Shown piece by piece: positions 48,578 to 58,864 of a stretch of DNA of 64,000 nt. The DNA comes from Thermoplasmata archaeon (GTDB taxonomy: Archaea > Thermoplasmatota > Thermoplasmata > Lutacidiplasmatales > UBA184), in contig JAKIVS010000001.1 of NCBI GenBank assembly GCA_022750435.1, positions 1 through 64,000 of the forward strand, written 5' to 3'. Made by a program: the position numbers and the translations under genes. The stretch's first letter is position 1. Each line of letters opens with the position of its first letter. Under the pieces are notes generated by a model that made no database searches, was not told the origin of the DNA, and saw only the letters and a program-made list of their open reading frames with translations.

Positions 48578-50197
48578 GTGCTTACCACGCCCAAGGGCCA
48601 AGCTGGAGCGGCGCGACCGAACCTGGTGGTCGTGGTCCTCGACTGCGTCCGCGCCGCCTCGTTCCCCGAGACCGGCGGACGCGCCGGGTTGTTCCCCGCC
48701 CTCGAGTCGATCCGGGAGGAGTGCACGGTCTTCACCCAAGCGTCGACCGTCGCTCCCTGGACGCTCCCCTCGCATGCCAGCCTGTTCACGGGCCTCTACC
48801 CTTGGGAGCACGGGGTCCTGGGGGAAGGGCGACTGCACTACGAGAGTTCCCTCCCCTCGATGGCTGGCGCGCTGCGCGATGCGGGTTACGGGACCCTCGG
48901 ACTGAGCGCGAACGGGCTCCTCTACCCGCTGTTCGCCGCCCCCCACTCCTACGAACAGTTCCGGTGCGCCGAATGGTGGGAGAAGACGTTCCGATGGATC
49001 CAACCCGAATCCCTCGACCGGGCCTCGGCGACCCGTCCTAGGAGCGGTCGCAACGCACTCGCCATCGTCGCTCGGGGCACCCGGGGGCGGGGCCGGCGAA
49101 CTCCGTCGCTCGAGTACCTGCGGCGCGAGGAGGCGGCGACGTCCCTTCCGGACGCGGTCCACGCGGCCCGTCCCGAAGAGGTGGCGCTCGGGCGGACCGC
49201 GGAGACGCTCTCCTTCGCGGTGCTGGACGCCTCCAACCGATTCGCCCGCGTACTCCAATCGCCCGACGACCCCCGCCCGCTTCCGATCGCCCCGTGGATC
49301 GAACCGACCCTCGCCGCGTGGCTGGCTCAGCAGCCCGCCGACCGTCCCGTGCACTGTGCCGTGAACCTCCTTGACGCCCACGAGAAGTACCTGAGCGATG
49401 CCGCGCTCGTCCGCGGCGTGCGCGCCTGGATTCGGTTCGTCGGGATCCCACAAAACCCCCGGCGGTGGCTCGAGGGGGGGTGGACACCGACACCGGAGGA
49501 GCTCGCCCTCCTGAAGGGACTCTACGAGGCCTCGCTGGAACGCCTCAGTCGTCGTGTCGCCGGTCTCATCGACGTGTTCCGAGCGGCCGGCCGTTGGGAC
49601 AACACCCTCCTCGTCGTCACGAGCGACCATGGCCAGGCGTTCGGGGAGCACGGCGAGCTGTTCCACGAGCGGAGTCCGTACGAACCGCTCCTCCATGTGC
49701 CGCTCTGGGTCCGGTGGCCCCGCGGGCAACCTCATCCCGCAACGCGCACCGACCACGTCGGCCTCGTGGACGTCGCGTCGACCTTCCTCGCGGCGGCGCA
49801 GATTCCGGATGCATTTCGGACGTCGGGGGCGCCGCTTCAGGGCCCCGCAGGAGCGGGACGGGAGACCGCCGTGATGGCGATGGCGGACGGCTACCCCACC
49901 ATCGAGAACTACCGCTCCACGCTGAACGCATCGCTCCTGGAGCGGTTGCGACGGTCGTATGGCGTGGCCTACGCCGGGGACGTCAAGGCGATCGTCGGCG
50001 TGCAGGAGGGGGACGGGCATGCGTACCGGCTCGATGGACACGGCGGCGAGACTCTGATCCCCGACCACGCGGGAGGGGAAGTCGCCGACCGTGCCATGGA
50101 CGCCGCCCAGGAAGTCGTCCGGGAACTCCGGCGCGCCGCCGAGGGAGACGTCGACTCCTCGGTCGAGGACCGTCTGCGCTCCTGGGGGTACCTGTGA
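48578..50197 (+). CDS. sulfatase/alkaline-phosphatase-superfamily hydrolase
   Basis: NLVVVVLDCVRAASFP, APWTLPSHASLFTGLYPWEHGV, LLVVTSDHGQAFGEHGELFHERSPYEPLLHVPL. Confidence 0.9.
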   Translation: MLTTPKGQAGAARPNLVVVVLDCVRAASFPETGGRAGLFPALESIREECTVFTQASTVAPWTLPSHASLFTGLYPWEHGVLGEGRLHYESSLPSMAGALRDAGYGTLGLSANGLLYPLFAAPHSYEQFRCAEWWEKTFRWIQPESLDRASATRPRSGRNALAIVARGTRGRGRRTPSLEYLRREEAATSLPDAVHAARPEEVALGRTAETLSFAVLDASNRFARVLQSPDDPRPLPIAPWIEPTLAAWLAQQPADRPVHCAVNLLDAHEKYLSDAALVRGVRAWIRFVGIPQNPRRWLEGGWTPTPEELALLKGLYEASLERLSRRVAGLIDVFRAAGRWDNTLLVVTSDHGQAFGEHGELFHERSPYEPLLHVPLWVRWPRGQPHPATRTDHVGLVDVASTFLAAAQIPDAFRTSGAPLQGPAGAGRETAVMAMADGYPTIENYRSTLNASLLERLRRSYGVAYAGDVKAIVGVQEGDGHAYRLDGHGGETLIPDHAGGEVADRAMDAAQEVVRELRRAAEGDVDSSVEDRLRSWGYL

Positions 50198-50228
50198 CCG
50201 ACCGTCGACGGGAGATTCGACAGGCAGC

Positions 50229-52883
50229 ATGAGCGCGCCGACCGCCCCCGAGGAGGCGCTGGCCGCCGCCCGCCGGGCCCTCGAACGGGTCCGGACCCTG
50301 AGGACGAAGGGCATCCCGTTCGATCCCTTGGGGGATATCGCCGCGCTCCGGTCGGCGCTCGCCGGCGAGGGATCCGACATGGCCCTCGTCACCGCCGCCG
50401 AGCTCGAAGTGAACTGCACCCGCGTCGAGCTCGCGTGGGCCGAACTCGACATGCGACGCGCGACGGTCGCCTTCCAGGTCCTCGCCCTCCGACGGCGTCC
50501 GGAGGGGTCGCGCTCCTCGCTCGTCACGGCGGAGGAGTTCCTTCGCGATTGGAATGCCCCTTTCGCTGACGCCCTGACCGTGGAAAGCCGGGTCTGGCTT
50601 GCGCGCCGGCTCGAGGCGCGGATGGCGGAGGAAGGTGCGGAGCTCCCGCCCGGGGGAGCCCGCCTTGGGGCGCCGGTTGACCGGCCCCCGGCCGAGGTCG
50701 ACCCGGAGGGTTCGGAAACGAACGAGACGTTCTTCCCGCCGGCGGCCCCAACCGTGGAGCATCTTCCGCCGGTCCCGGAGAAGAGACTCCCTTTCTCCGA
50801 ATGGATTCGAACGCCGTCCGGTCTGACGTTTCTCCTCCTCTCGGTTTTCGTGGTGGTCGCGGCGTACGTCCGGCTGCACGACCTGGGTCAGCTCTCCCTG
50901 TGGAACGACGAGGCGCAATCGACTCTGGTGGCGTTCAGCATCGTCCAGTACGGCTATCCGGTCATCCACGCCCAGCATCTCATCAACAATTTCGAACCGC
51001 TCTACCCGTACTTCGAGGCGCTCTCGATCGCCGTCCTCGGGCACTCGAACTTCGCATACCGCCTCCCCTCGGCGATCATGGGGATCGCCTTGGTGCCCCT
51101 CTCCTACTACCTCGGCTCCCGCCTCCGGGACCGGTACGTCGGCATCACGCTGGCCGCCATGACGGCGTTCTCCTCCGAGTTCATCGCGTGGTCGCGGCAA
51201 GCCCGATGGTACATCCTGCTCGTCCTGCTGATGTCGCTCGCCTTCCTGGTCGCGACGGCCTGGAGCCACACGACCGAGCGACGTCGCCGGACCTGGCTGC
51301 TCATCACCCTGCTAGTGCTCGGAGGGTTCTGCGCGCTGGCGAGCGTCGGGCTCTTCCTCCTGTACATTCCCCCGATTCTCGCCGGCGCCATCGTCTACCT
51401 GGTCGCCGTCCACTGGACCGAACTTCGAGCCTTCTTTGGACTGGCCCGAACCCCGGACGCGGCGATTCCTCCCGCCCGGTACGTCCCGTATTGGTTCCGT
51501 CAGCTGCTCGCGGTACTCCTCCCGCTGGCGGCGATCGTCGTCGTGCTCGTGGCTCCCGACGCGGTGGGGTCGGTCGCCACGCGCGTGCTGGCCCGTGCGG
51601 TCGGCTTCACGCCGTACCCGCTGGTCTGGAGCCCCATCTTCGGGTCCTACCTAGTCGGGTACTACCTCGGCATCCTCGTTCTCGTGGGGTTCGGGGCGCT
51701 GTTCATGCTATGGCGCCGGCGCCCGCTCGACCTTGCGCTGCTCACATTCTGCTTGGTCGGCTTCGTGAGTGTGAGCTCCCTCGCCTCCCTTACGAACGAC
51801 ATCGCCTCGGGGACCACCTCGTTCGAGCGCCACCTGCTGCCGCTGATCTACTTCCTGTTCGTGGTGGCGGCGATCGGCCTCGTCGAGGCGATCAGACTGG
51901 TGTACCTCCTCCTGCGTCGGATCCCCCTCCGCCTCCCCCACCTCCGGGGGACCGGACGGCCGGTGGCCTTCGGGGTCCTTGTGGTGATCCTCCTTGTCCT
52001 ACCTTCGGTGGTCGTCCCCTCCGGGCAAACGGTCCATCAGAAGTCGTTCGAGTTCCCCACCGGGGAACTCACGTCATGGGTCCCGTTCTCCCTCGACCCG
52101 AGCCAGCCCAGCGCGGTGTACCAAGCCGATCAGGCCGACTACCAGCTGGCCGCGGACTGGGTGATCGCCCATCGGAATGCGACCGATGTGGTCGCGTCCA
52201 CTAATCCCGGGGCCCCCGAGGTGTATCTCGGCCCGGTCCAATACTGGGTGCGAGGGAATGCGCTCAACAATACCGTGATCACCGTGAACGGTCAGCCCGC
52301 GTTCTTCCAGACCGGCTCGCTGCTCGTACCGACGGCGATTCAGTTGGTCCCGATCCTCCTGAACAGCTCCGGATGGCTCATCAGCGACGTGCCGAACGTC
52401 TCAGGGCCCCCGTACGCGGGCGACATGAACCTCGTCGTCAAGGAGCTCATGTCGAAAGTGGCCGGCGGCTCGGACTCCTCGGTCTCACTGTTCTCGTGGG
52501 GCGTAACCACCCCGCTCCAGATTGTGACGACGATCTGCAACAACACCGCGTCCCTTCGCAAGCTGGCCGAGAATACCGGGAACCTGCTCGACTGGGTCGC
52601 GACGAACGGGACCACCTGGAGCACGCTCCGTCCGGTGTTCCTGCCCCTCGAATCCTACCTGGTCGGGCACACTTCGAGCGGGTTCGCCTACCTCGCGGTG
52701 CTCGCCGACGTCTACAACCACCGACCCGACCTCCGGGCCCAGTTCCCCGAGGTTCTGAACTCCACAGGCCCGAACGATCCCGGCCTCCTCCACTGGGCGA
52801 AGGAAGTGGTCGACGGGATCCTCTCCGATCCCGACGCCGCGACGCTCGAGCCGTACAAGGCGCAGTACGATCACTATGGGTGA
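50229..52883 (+). CDS. GT39/GT83-like membrane glycosyltransferase with N-terminal cytoplasmic extension
   Basis: LSLWNDEAQSTLVAFSIVQYGYPV after first TM, FAYRLPSAIMGIALVPLSYYLG, many TM segments. Confidence 0.85.
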   Translation: MSAPTAPEEALAAARRALERVRTLRTKGIPFDPLGDIAALRSALAGEGSDMALVTAAELEVNCTRVELAWAELDMRRATVAFQVLALRRRPEGSRSSLVTAEEFLRDWNAPFADALTVESRVWLARRLEARMAEEGAELPPGGARLGAPVDRPPAEVDPEGSETNETFFPPAAPTVEHLPPVPEKRLPFSEWIRTPSGLTFLLLSVFVVVAAYVRLHDLGQLSLWNDEAQSTLVAFSIVQYGYPVIHAQHLINNFEPLYPYFEALSIAVLGHSNFAYRLPSAIMGIALVPLSYYLGSRLRDRYVGITLAAMTAFSSEFIAWSRQARWYILLVLLMSLAFLVATAWSHTTERRRRTWLLITLLVLGGFCALASVGLFLLYIPPILAGAIVYLVAVHWTELRAFFGLARTPDAAIPPARYVPYWFRQLLAVLLPLAAIVVVLVAPDAVGSVATRVLARAVGFTPYPLVWSPIFGSYLVGYYLGILVLVGFGALFMLWRRRPLDLALLTFCLVGFVSVSSLASLTNDIASGTTSFERHLLPLIYFLFVVAAIGLVEAIRLVYLLLRRIPLRLPHLRGTGRPVAFGVLVVILLVLPSVVVPSGQTVHQKSFEFPTGELTSWVPFSLDPSQPSAVYQADQADYQLAADWVIAHRNATDVVASTNPGAPEVYLGPVQYWVRGNALNNTVITVNGQPAFFQTGSLLVPTAIQLVPILLNSSGWLISDVPNVSGPPYAGDMNLVVKELMSKVAGGSDSSVSLFSWGVTTPLQIVTTICNNTASLRKLAENTGNLLDWVATNGTTWSTLRPVFLPLESYLVGHTSSGFAYLAVLADVYNHRPDLRAQFPEVLNSTGPNDPGLLHWAKEVVDGILSDPDAATLEPYKAQYDHYG

Positions 52884-54078
52884 ACGGCCTCTGAGAGCGC
52901 TGTTCGCCGGCGCGAGCATGGAGCCCGACTGGGAAGGGGGCGAGCCGGTCTTCGCCGGGCTCCTCGAACGCGGGTTCCGGGAGATGGGGGTCCAGGTTGA
53001 GCGCGAGGGAACTCGACGCGGGCTCCTCGGGTTCGCGGCGCTCGCCGTCGTACCGTATGACGTGGAACCGTACCGGTTGATGCGGTACCGTCGACGCCTT
53101 CGCGCCTCTCGCCCCGACGTGGTTCTCGCGTTCTACGACTACGATTGTGCGCTCATCGTGGCCGCGCACCAGGAGGGGATCCCGGTCGTCGCCTGCACGC
53201 AGATCTACTGGCCGACCTGCCCGATCGGCACGCATTACATCGAGGGCCAAGGCGTGTGCTACGAGCCGGGGCTCGCCAAGTGCGTCCGCCACGCCGCCCG
53301 TTCTCCCGTCTCCCCGAACCTGGGGATTCCGACCCCGGGCCTGCCTCCGCCTCTCGGACTTGTGCTCTACTCGAAAGTGCGGCTTCGCCGACCCGCGCTC
53401 TCCCTCGCTGATGCGATCGTCGCAAACAGCGAGTTCATGGCCGGGGTCTTGCGGAGAGGTGGATACGACAAGGTCCACGCCATCCACAACGGCGTCGATG
53501 TCGGCCTGTTCAACCCGGCACCGTGGCGGGAGTCCACCCGCCAGGTCCTCTACCCCGTTGCGCGCTCGGGGCAGGAGCGGAAAGGGTTCCCCCACTTTGC
53601 CGAGCTGGCGAAAACGATCCGGGCGGAGGATCCTTCGGTCCGGTTCAAGGTCTTGAATCACCAGGGCGACGAGCTCCTCGACGGAGCGCCGTATCTGAGC
53701 CGGACGGAACTCGCCGCCGAGTTCCAGCGGAGCTACATGGCGGTGGTCCCCGGTTTGTGGGACGAGCCGTTCGGCCTGGTGGCCGCCGAAGCGATGGCGT
53801 CCGGTCGACCCGTCGTGGCGTACGCGGCTGGAGGGTTGACGGAGATCATTGAGGACGGCGTCTCGGGAATTCTCGTCCCGAGGGGCGATGTCCAGGCCCT
53901 CACCGCAGCCGTACGGGTACTCTTGCGCGACCCCGAGCGGGCGCGCCGGTTGGGAGAGGGCGCCCGGGCTCGGGTGGAGGCGATGTTCTCCTATCAACGC
54001 ACGGCGGCCGGGTACTATGCTCTCATCCAGAAGCTCTTGAACAAGGGAGTCCCACCGAGCCTCCCGACCGCCGGTTGA
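52876..54078 (+). CDS. GT4-family glycosyltransferase
   Basis: VHAIHNGVDVGLFNP, VVPGLWDEPFGLVAAEAMASGRPVVAYAAGGLTEII. Confidence 0.93.
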   Translation: MGERPLRALFAGASMEPDWEGGEPVFAGLLERGFREMGVQVEREGTRRGLLGFAALAVVPYDVEPYRLMRYRRRLRASRPDVVLAFYDYDCALIVAAHQEGIPVVACTQIYWPTCPIGTHYIEGQGVCYEPGLAKCVRHAARSPVSPNLGIPTPGLPPPLGLVLYSKVRLRRPALSLADAIVANSEFMAGVLRRGGYDKVHAIHNGVDVGLFNPAPWRESTRQVLYPVARSGQERKGFPHFAELAKTIRAEDPSVRFKVLNHQGDELLDGAPYLSRTELAAEFQRSYMAVVPGLWDEPFGLVAAEAMASGRPVVAYAAGGLTEIIEDGVSGILVPRGDVQALTAAVRVLLRDPERARRLGEGARARVEAMFSYQRTAAGYYALIQKLLNKGVPPSLPTAG

Positions 54079-54197
54079 GCCACCGGGGCACCCCCGCGTG
54101 TGCCGAAGCGGGGAGTCCCGAACCGATCGCGAGTCGGAAACTCGAGGTGCCTCCGCGGAGGAGGGGGCCCCCGAACTTTCCCGGAGAGAGGGGAGGG

Positions 54198-55112
54198 TCA
54201 GTGCGCCGCGAACCGGTGGTGCAAACGGAGCATGAGCCCCATCGGAAGGTACCGGCGCAGGTTCGTGCGGTTGACGAGGAACACGCCCCAGAGGGTGAGG
54301 AACATAGGGCCGACGGCGCGGCCCAGGCGCATCTTCGAGCGCATGTCGTACTTGTAATCGACTGCAACCTCGGTGAGTACGGCCCCGTACTGCTTCGCGT
54401 GGAACATCAGGTCGAGGTCGAACACCCAGTTGGTGACGACGATGTCGCGAACCGCCATCTGGGCCAGCTCGCGAGTGTAGACCTTGAACCCGCACTCGGC
54501 GTCTCGGACCGGGAGGTCGAGCATCACCTTGACCATCGCGTGCCAGACGTCGCTCGCCAGCTTCTTCGTCCACGGCTCGCCGACCTCGACCCGGCTCCGG
54601 TCCAGTCGCCGGGAGGCGACGACCACCTGCGGCTTCTCGAGCGCCATCCGGAGGAGACGGGCGACTTCGTAGCCCGGGACGCTGCCGTCGGCGTCGGCGA
54701 GGGCGACGATCGGGAGCTTCGCCTCGCGGAACCCTTCGAGGATGGCGCGTCCCTTCCCCATGCGGGTGCGGGAACGAATCCCCCGGACCCCTTGGGAGGC
54801 GAACTCCTCGACAATCTCCCAGGTTCGGTCCTCGCCGCTGACGGAGACGATGACCTCGAACGGCACCCCAAGGGAACGGAGCGCCGGGAGGTAGCTCACG
54901 AGAGTCGGGCGGAGTCGATGCTCTTCGTTGTAGGCGGGAATGACGAGCGAGATTCCAGACGGAACGACGTACTCGGGTCGCTCGACCGACGCCTCCCCTT
55001 CGACGGGTCGGGACGGCGTTTCTCGGATCCGAGCCGGCGCGTAGGAGCCGGTGGAATCGAGCAAGCTCTCGGAAGAAGGGACCACCACCGCGGAGCCGGC
55101 GGTGCTGGTCAT
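54198..55112 (-). CDS. GT2-family glycosyltransferase (dolichyl-phosphate glucosyltransferase-like)
   Basis: SLVIPAYNEEHRLRPTL, GKGRAILEGF, LADADGS, RDAECGFKVYTRE; AAGGAGG upstream of ATG. Confidence 0.92.
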   Translation of the reverse strand: MTSTAGSAVVVPSSESLLDSTGSYAPARIRETPSRPVEGEASVERPEYVVPSGISLVIPAYNEEHRLRPTLVSYLPALRSLGVPFEVIVSVSGEDRTWEIVEEFASQGVRGIRSRTRMGKGRAILEGFREAKLPIVALADADGSVPGYEVARLLRMALEKPQVVVASRRLDRSRVEVGEPWTKKLASDVWHAMVKVMLDLPVRDAECGFKVYTRELAQMAVRDIVVTNWVFDLDLMFHAKQYGAVLTEVAVDYKYDMRSKMRLGRAVGPMFLTLWGVFLVNRTNLRRYLPMGLMLRLHHRFAAH

Positions 55113-55359
55113 CGGACCTCCTTCGGGCGCGCAGGACGCTCTTCCGCGAGGCGCGCAGGGGGCTGAATTCGTGACATGAGTTTCCCGACCTCGCTGTCGG
55201 CTCGGGAAAAGGGCGTAAAATTGTCGGCTTATAAAGCCAGAGCCGCGGCCACACCCGCCGGCCGATTTTGAGACGAACGACCTCCAATCCGGGCCTCCCG
55301 GCCGTCGGCCGGAGGCCAACGTACGTCGAGGCCGATCCCGGAAGGCTCCACCCTTCGGT

Positions 55360-56253
55360 TCACGGGACCGGAGCCGTGTTGTTGCGGGTTCGGGGACCCG
55401 GGTCCTCCCCTGCGGGAGCCGAAGTCATGGGGGTCGAACCGGCACCTGGGGGGCGGTGGAACTCCCGCCAGACACGCAGGATCGCGATGAACTGCTGGGC
55501 CGCGACCTTTCCGATCAGCGATCGCGACGCGACCTTGCTCTTGCCAAGGAGCCGGGCTCGATGACGGATGGGGATCTCGGCAAAGGAGTGTCCCTCCGCC
55601 CGCCACCGCACCATGAACTCGTTCCAGAAGCTGCCGTTCATGTAGCGGGTTCGGGAGGCAACGTCCCGGATCGTCTCGGTCCGTCCCGCCCGGAGCGAGG
55701 TCGTCGGGTCGTGCGCCGCATGTTGGAAGAAGAGGAAGAGAACCCCGCGGAATCCGATGGAGATGGCGATGCGCACGAACGGGTCCGCCCGTTCGGTGCG
55801 CCAGCCTAAGGCGAGCTCCTTCCCACTCTCCAGGACGGCGAGCAGAACGGGGAGGTCCCGCGGGTCGTACTGGCCGTCGGCATCGACGAAGGCCAGCCAG
55901 GGCGATCGTGCGTTCGCAATGCCGACCTTGAGAGAGCCACCGAACCCTTGCGAGCGGGAGTTCCGAACGACCCGCAGGGGGAGCTCCTCGCGGAGTCGTT
56001 CGAGCACGGCGGGGGTGCTGTCCGTACTCGCGTCGTCAACGACGAGGATCTCCATCGCAACGTCCCGGGGCCGCAGCTTCCACCATTCGCGGAGTACCGT
56101 GGAGAGGGTCTCCGCCTCGTTGTGGCTCGGGACGACGAGGGTGAGCGCGTCCACCCGGACCTCGGGCGACCTAGAAAGGGGAACCCGGTGCCCGAGCATC
56201 GAGGCTCCAGAGCCCGCCGGCAACGTGGGGGGGCCCGAGTTCTGCCCGTTCAT
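55360..56253 (-). CDS. GT2-family glycosyltransferase
   Basis: LTLVVPSHNEAETLSTVLREW, ILVVDDASTDSTPAVL, FVDADGQYDPRDLP. Confidence 0.93.
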   Translation of the reverse strand: MNGQNSGPPTLPAGSGASMLGHRVPLSRSPEVRVDALTLVVPSHNEAETLSTVLREWWKLRPRDVAMEILVVDDASTDSTPAVLERLREELPLRVVRNSRSQGFGGSLKVGIANARSPWLAFVDADGQYDPRDLPVLLAVLESGKELALGWRTERADPFVRIAISIGFRGVLFLFFQHAAHDPTTSLRAGRTETIRDVASRTRYMNGSFWNEFMVRWRAEGHSFAEIPIRHRARLLGKSKVASRSLIGKVAAQQFIAILRVWREFHRPPGAGSTPMTSAPAGEDPGPRTRNNTAPVP

Positions 56254-56474
56254 GGCGTCAACCCGCTCCGCAATCGCGGCCGGTACGGGCCGCTACCCTT
56301 GGTACGGTATTAAGACTCGGTCCCCGCCCCACCGCCGACGGTTCGCTGCGACGTCCGGACGAGCATCGCGTGGGACCCGATGGCGCATTTGATAACGGGG
56401 CGCGACCGTACTACGGTTCGGGAAGCGCGCGGCGCGCGCTCGCGCCGAGTTTTTGCAACGGACCAGGTTCGAGG

Positions 56475-57398
56475 ATGCGGGTTCTGGTGACCGGAAGCAG
56501 CGGACTCGTCGGCGTACCTCTGTGCGACGCCCTCCGAACCTCCGGGCATCGGGTGGACGAGTTCGACCTCCGACCTCCCCCCGGGCGGGCTCCCTCCGAG
56601 CCCTTCGAGGCCCAGGACATCCGAGATTCGGGGGCCGTGGAGAGCGCGATCACCGGGGTCGACGGAGTCGTGCATCTGGCCGCGGTCGCCCGTTGCGGTG
56701 CGGCCGAGGCGGAGCCCGAGCTCGCGCGTTCGGTGAATGTGGGAGGCACACGCACGCTCCTCTCGGCGCTCCAGTCGAACGAGCGGACTCCCTGGCTCCT
56801 CTTCGCCAGCAGCCGGGAGGTGTACGGGGACGTGCGCGCGGTTCCGGTGCCGGAGACCTCGCCGCTCCAGCCGAAGGCCGTGTACGGTCGGACGAAGGCG
56901 GACGCGGAGGCCGAGATCCAACGCTCCCGGGACGCGGTCCCGCGTTCCGTCTCGATCCTTCGGTTCACGAATCTCTACGGGAGCCCCTGGGACTATCCGG
57001 ATCGCGTGATTCCGGCGTTCCTTCGCCGGGCGAAGAGCGGCGCGCCGCTGGAGGTCCGCGGTCCGGACCAGGTCCTCGATTTCCTGGACGTGCGCGACGC
57101 CGTTCGGGCGGTCGTCCGCGCGGTGACGCTCCTCGCGTCTTCGGTGGACGACCTGGGTACGACGAATGTGGCGAGCGGACGCGCGTGCACCCTTCGGGCG
57201 CTGGCCGACCAGGTCGTCGAGCTGACGGGCTCCCCGTCGCCGATCCACGAGGTCGCTCCGGCGGCCTGGACCCCGTCGATCTTCGTCGCCGACATTGCAC
57301 GGGCGCGACGTACCCTCGGATGGGAGCCGACGATCCCGCTCCCGCGCGGTCTCGCGGACCTCTCGGCCGCGTTCGACACCCTTCGGCCGGTGCCCTAG
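56475..57398 (+). CDS. NAD-dependent nucleotide-sugar epimerase/dehydratase
   Basis: VLVTGSSGLVGVPLCDALR, SSREVYGD, VYGRTKADAE, LRFTNLYG. Confidence 0.93.
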   Translation: MRVLVTGSSGLVGVPLCDALRTSGHRVDEFDLRPPPGRAPSEPFEAQDIRDSGAVESAITGVDGVVHLAAVARCGAAEAEPELARSVNVGGTRTLLSALQSNERTPWLLFASSREVYGDVRAVPVPETSPLQPKAVYGRTKADAEAEIQRSRDAVPRSVSILRFTNLYGSPWDYPDRVIPAFLRRAKSGAPLEVRGPDQVLDFLDVRDAVRAVVRAVTLLASSVDDLGTTNVASGRACTLRALADQVVELTGSPSPIHEVAPAAWTPSIFVADIARARRTLGWEPTIPLPRGLADLSAAFDTLRPVP

Positions 57399-57438
57399 GC
57401 TCCGTCGCGAGGGTTCGCCGCCCGATTCCGGGGACGTT

Positions 57439-58743
57439 CTATCCGGAGTCGCTTGCCCCGGCGACGCCGCGGACCTGGAGGCCGGCCCGAGTCGGATTGA
57501 CGATCGGTTGGTCGAACCCGGAGAGCTCTCCCCCGACGATCCGGACGTTGGTGATCGTTCCCCCACCGCCAAAGCCGAAGCCAAACTTCTGCGAGGAGCC
57601 GGTCGTGTCGTGCGACTTGCAGTTCTCGAAGGTGACCCGGTCCGTGCGGGTCCCCTGCGTGGCCGCGACGCCGATCCCGGAGGCGTTGACGAATTTCAAG
57701 CCGCGACCGCAGTTCGTGGCGACGCAGTTTCGGACGGTGATGTCGGAGATGTCCTCCGTCTGGCTCCCCCCGTCCCCCACTAGGATCCCGATCCCGTTGC
57801 AATCCTCGGCGACACAATCGGAGACGACCGCGTGCGAGGCGATGCACGAGACCAGGTCGCAGCACCGGCCCCCGGTGACGTTCCCGATCTGCACGTTGAC
57901 CGCGTGGTTCACGTCGAGGCCATCGGCCAGGCCGTCCGAAGGGATTGGGATCATGTTCCCGAGGCGCAGGTTGTTGCACTTCACCCCGTCGATGTTGCCC
58001 GCGCCCAGAGCGCCGAAGATGCGGACCAGGCCGGACATCTTCTGGATCCCGCCACCGTCCATGGCGCAGTCGTGGACGCTGATTCCACCGACCGGCCCGG
58101 CCGCCCCGCTCGAGAGGATGGCGACGGGGGCGAGCGGGACGGAGGCGGTGAGACCGCCCGGCGGAGTCACCACGCCGGAGATGTCGACCTGGGACCAATC
58201 GATCAGACGGATCACGGTCGAGTCGTGGGTCACCGTCTGACCTCGGAAGGTGAGGTTGCGGCCCCCAGTGGTGCCCTGCGGGTTGCCGTTGATCAGGAAT
58301 TTGCCCGGGGACTGGGCAAAGTTCGCGACGTCGCACTGCCAGTCAAAGAGGACATCGGAGCACCCGTTCAGGAGAAATCCGAACCCACCGAACCCCGCCG
58401 ACCGGCCTCCGTCGAACCGGACCTTCCCGGTGAAGCTCAGGTTGTTCTTCCCCCCGGCTTGGAACATGTTGACGTTCGCGCCCAGGGTCAGCGCGGCGTC
58501 GTCGAACTCGATGTGAACATTCGGGGCCAGATTCGTGGGGGCGGTGACCGTGAACGCTCCGCGAATCACGATCTTCGCGGCCCCGGAGCGAACCGCCTCG
58601 AGGAAGCCATTGGTCCCACTGGGGGAATTGCCGGGTCCGAAGTCGACGCCGTTCCCGGGTCCCGCCGCGGCAACCACGACGGTTCGGCCGCGCGCCGCGG
58701 GCGTCGGGGGTGCCGGAGGCGCGGAGACCGGGTCGTTCGTCAC
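57439..58743 (-). CDS. right-handed parallel beta-helix (pectate-lyase-like) protein
   Basis: Repetitive beta-helix coils: NIDGVKCNNLRLGNM, VVSDCVAEDCNGIGILVGDGG, ITVRNCVATNCGRGLKF; GTG start 58743. Confidence 0.75.
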   Translation of the reverse strand: MTNDPVSAPPAPPTPAARGRTVVVAAAGPGNGVDFGPGNSPSGTNGFLEAVRSGAAKIVIRGAFTVTAPTNLAPNVHIEFDDAALTLGANVNMFQAGGKNNLSFTGKVRFDGGRSAGFGGFGFLLNGCSDVLFDWQCDVANFAQSPGKFLINGNPQGTTGGRNLTFRGQTVTHDSTVIRLIDWSQVDISGVVTPPGGLTASVPLAPVAILSSGAAGPVGGISVHDCAMDGGGIQKMSGLVRIFGALGAGNIDGVKCNNLRLGNMIPIPSDGLADGLDVNHAVNVQIGNVTGGRCCDLVSCIASHAVVSDCVAEDCNGIGILVGDGGSQTEDISDITVRNCVATNCGRGLKFVNASGIGVAATQGTRTDRVTFENCKSHDTTGSSQKFGFGFGGGGTITNVRIVGGELSGFDQPIVNPTRAGLQVRGVAGASDSG

Positions 58744-58864
58744 GAATGTGCCCTCGGGAAGATACGGACGTTCGACCGCCGATAAAGAGGACGAGTCCCT
58801 GTTCCGAGTCGCGAGGTGGCGTCCCAGCGGGTGGCGCCGGCTCGCGAGAACGCGACCGTTCTGC

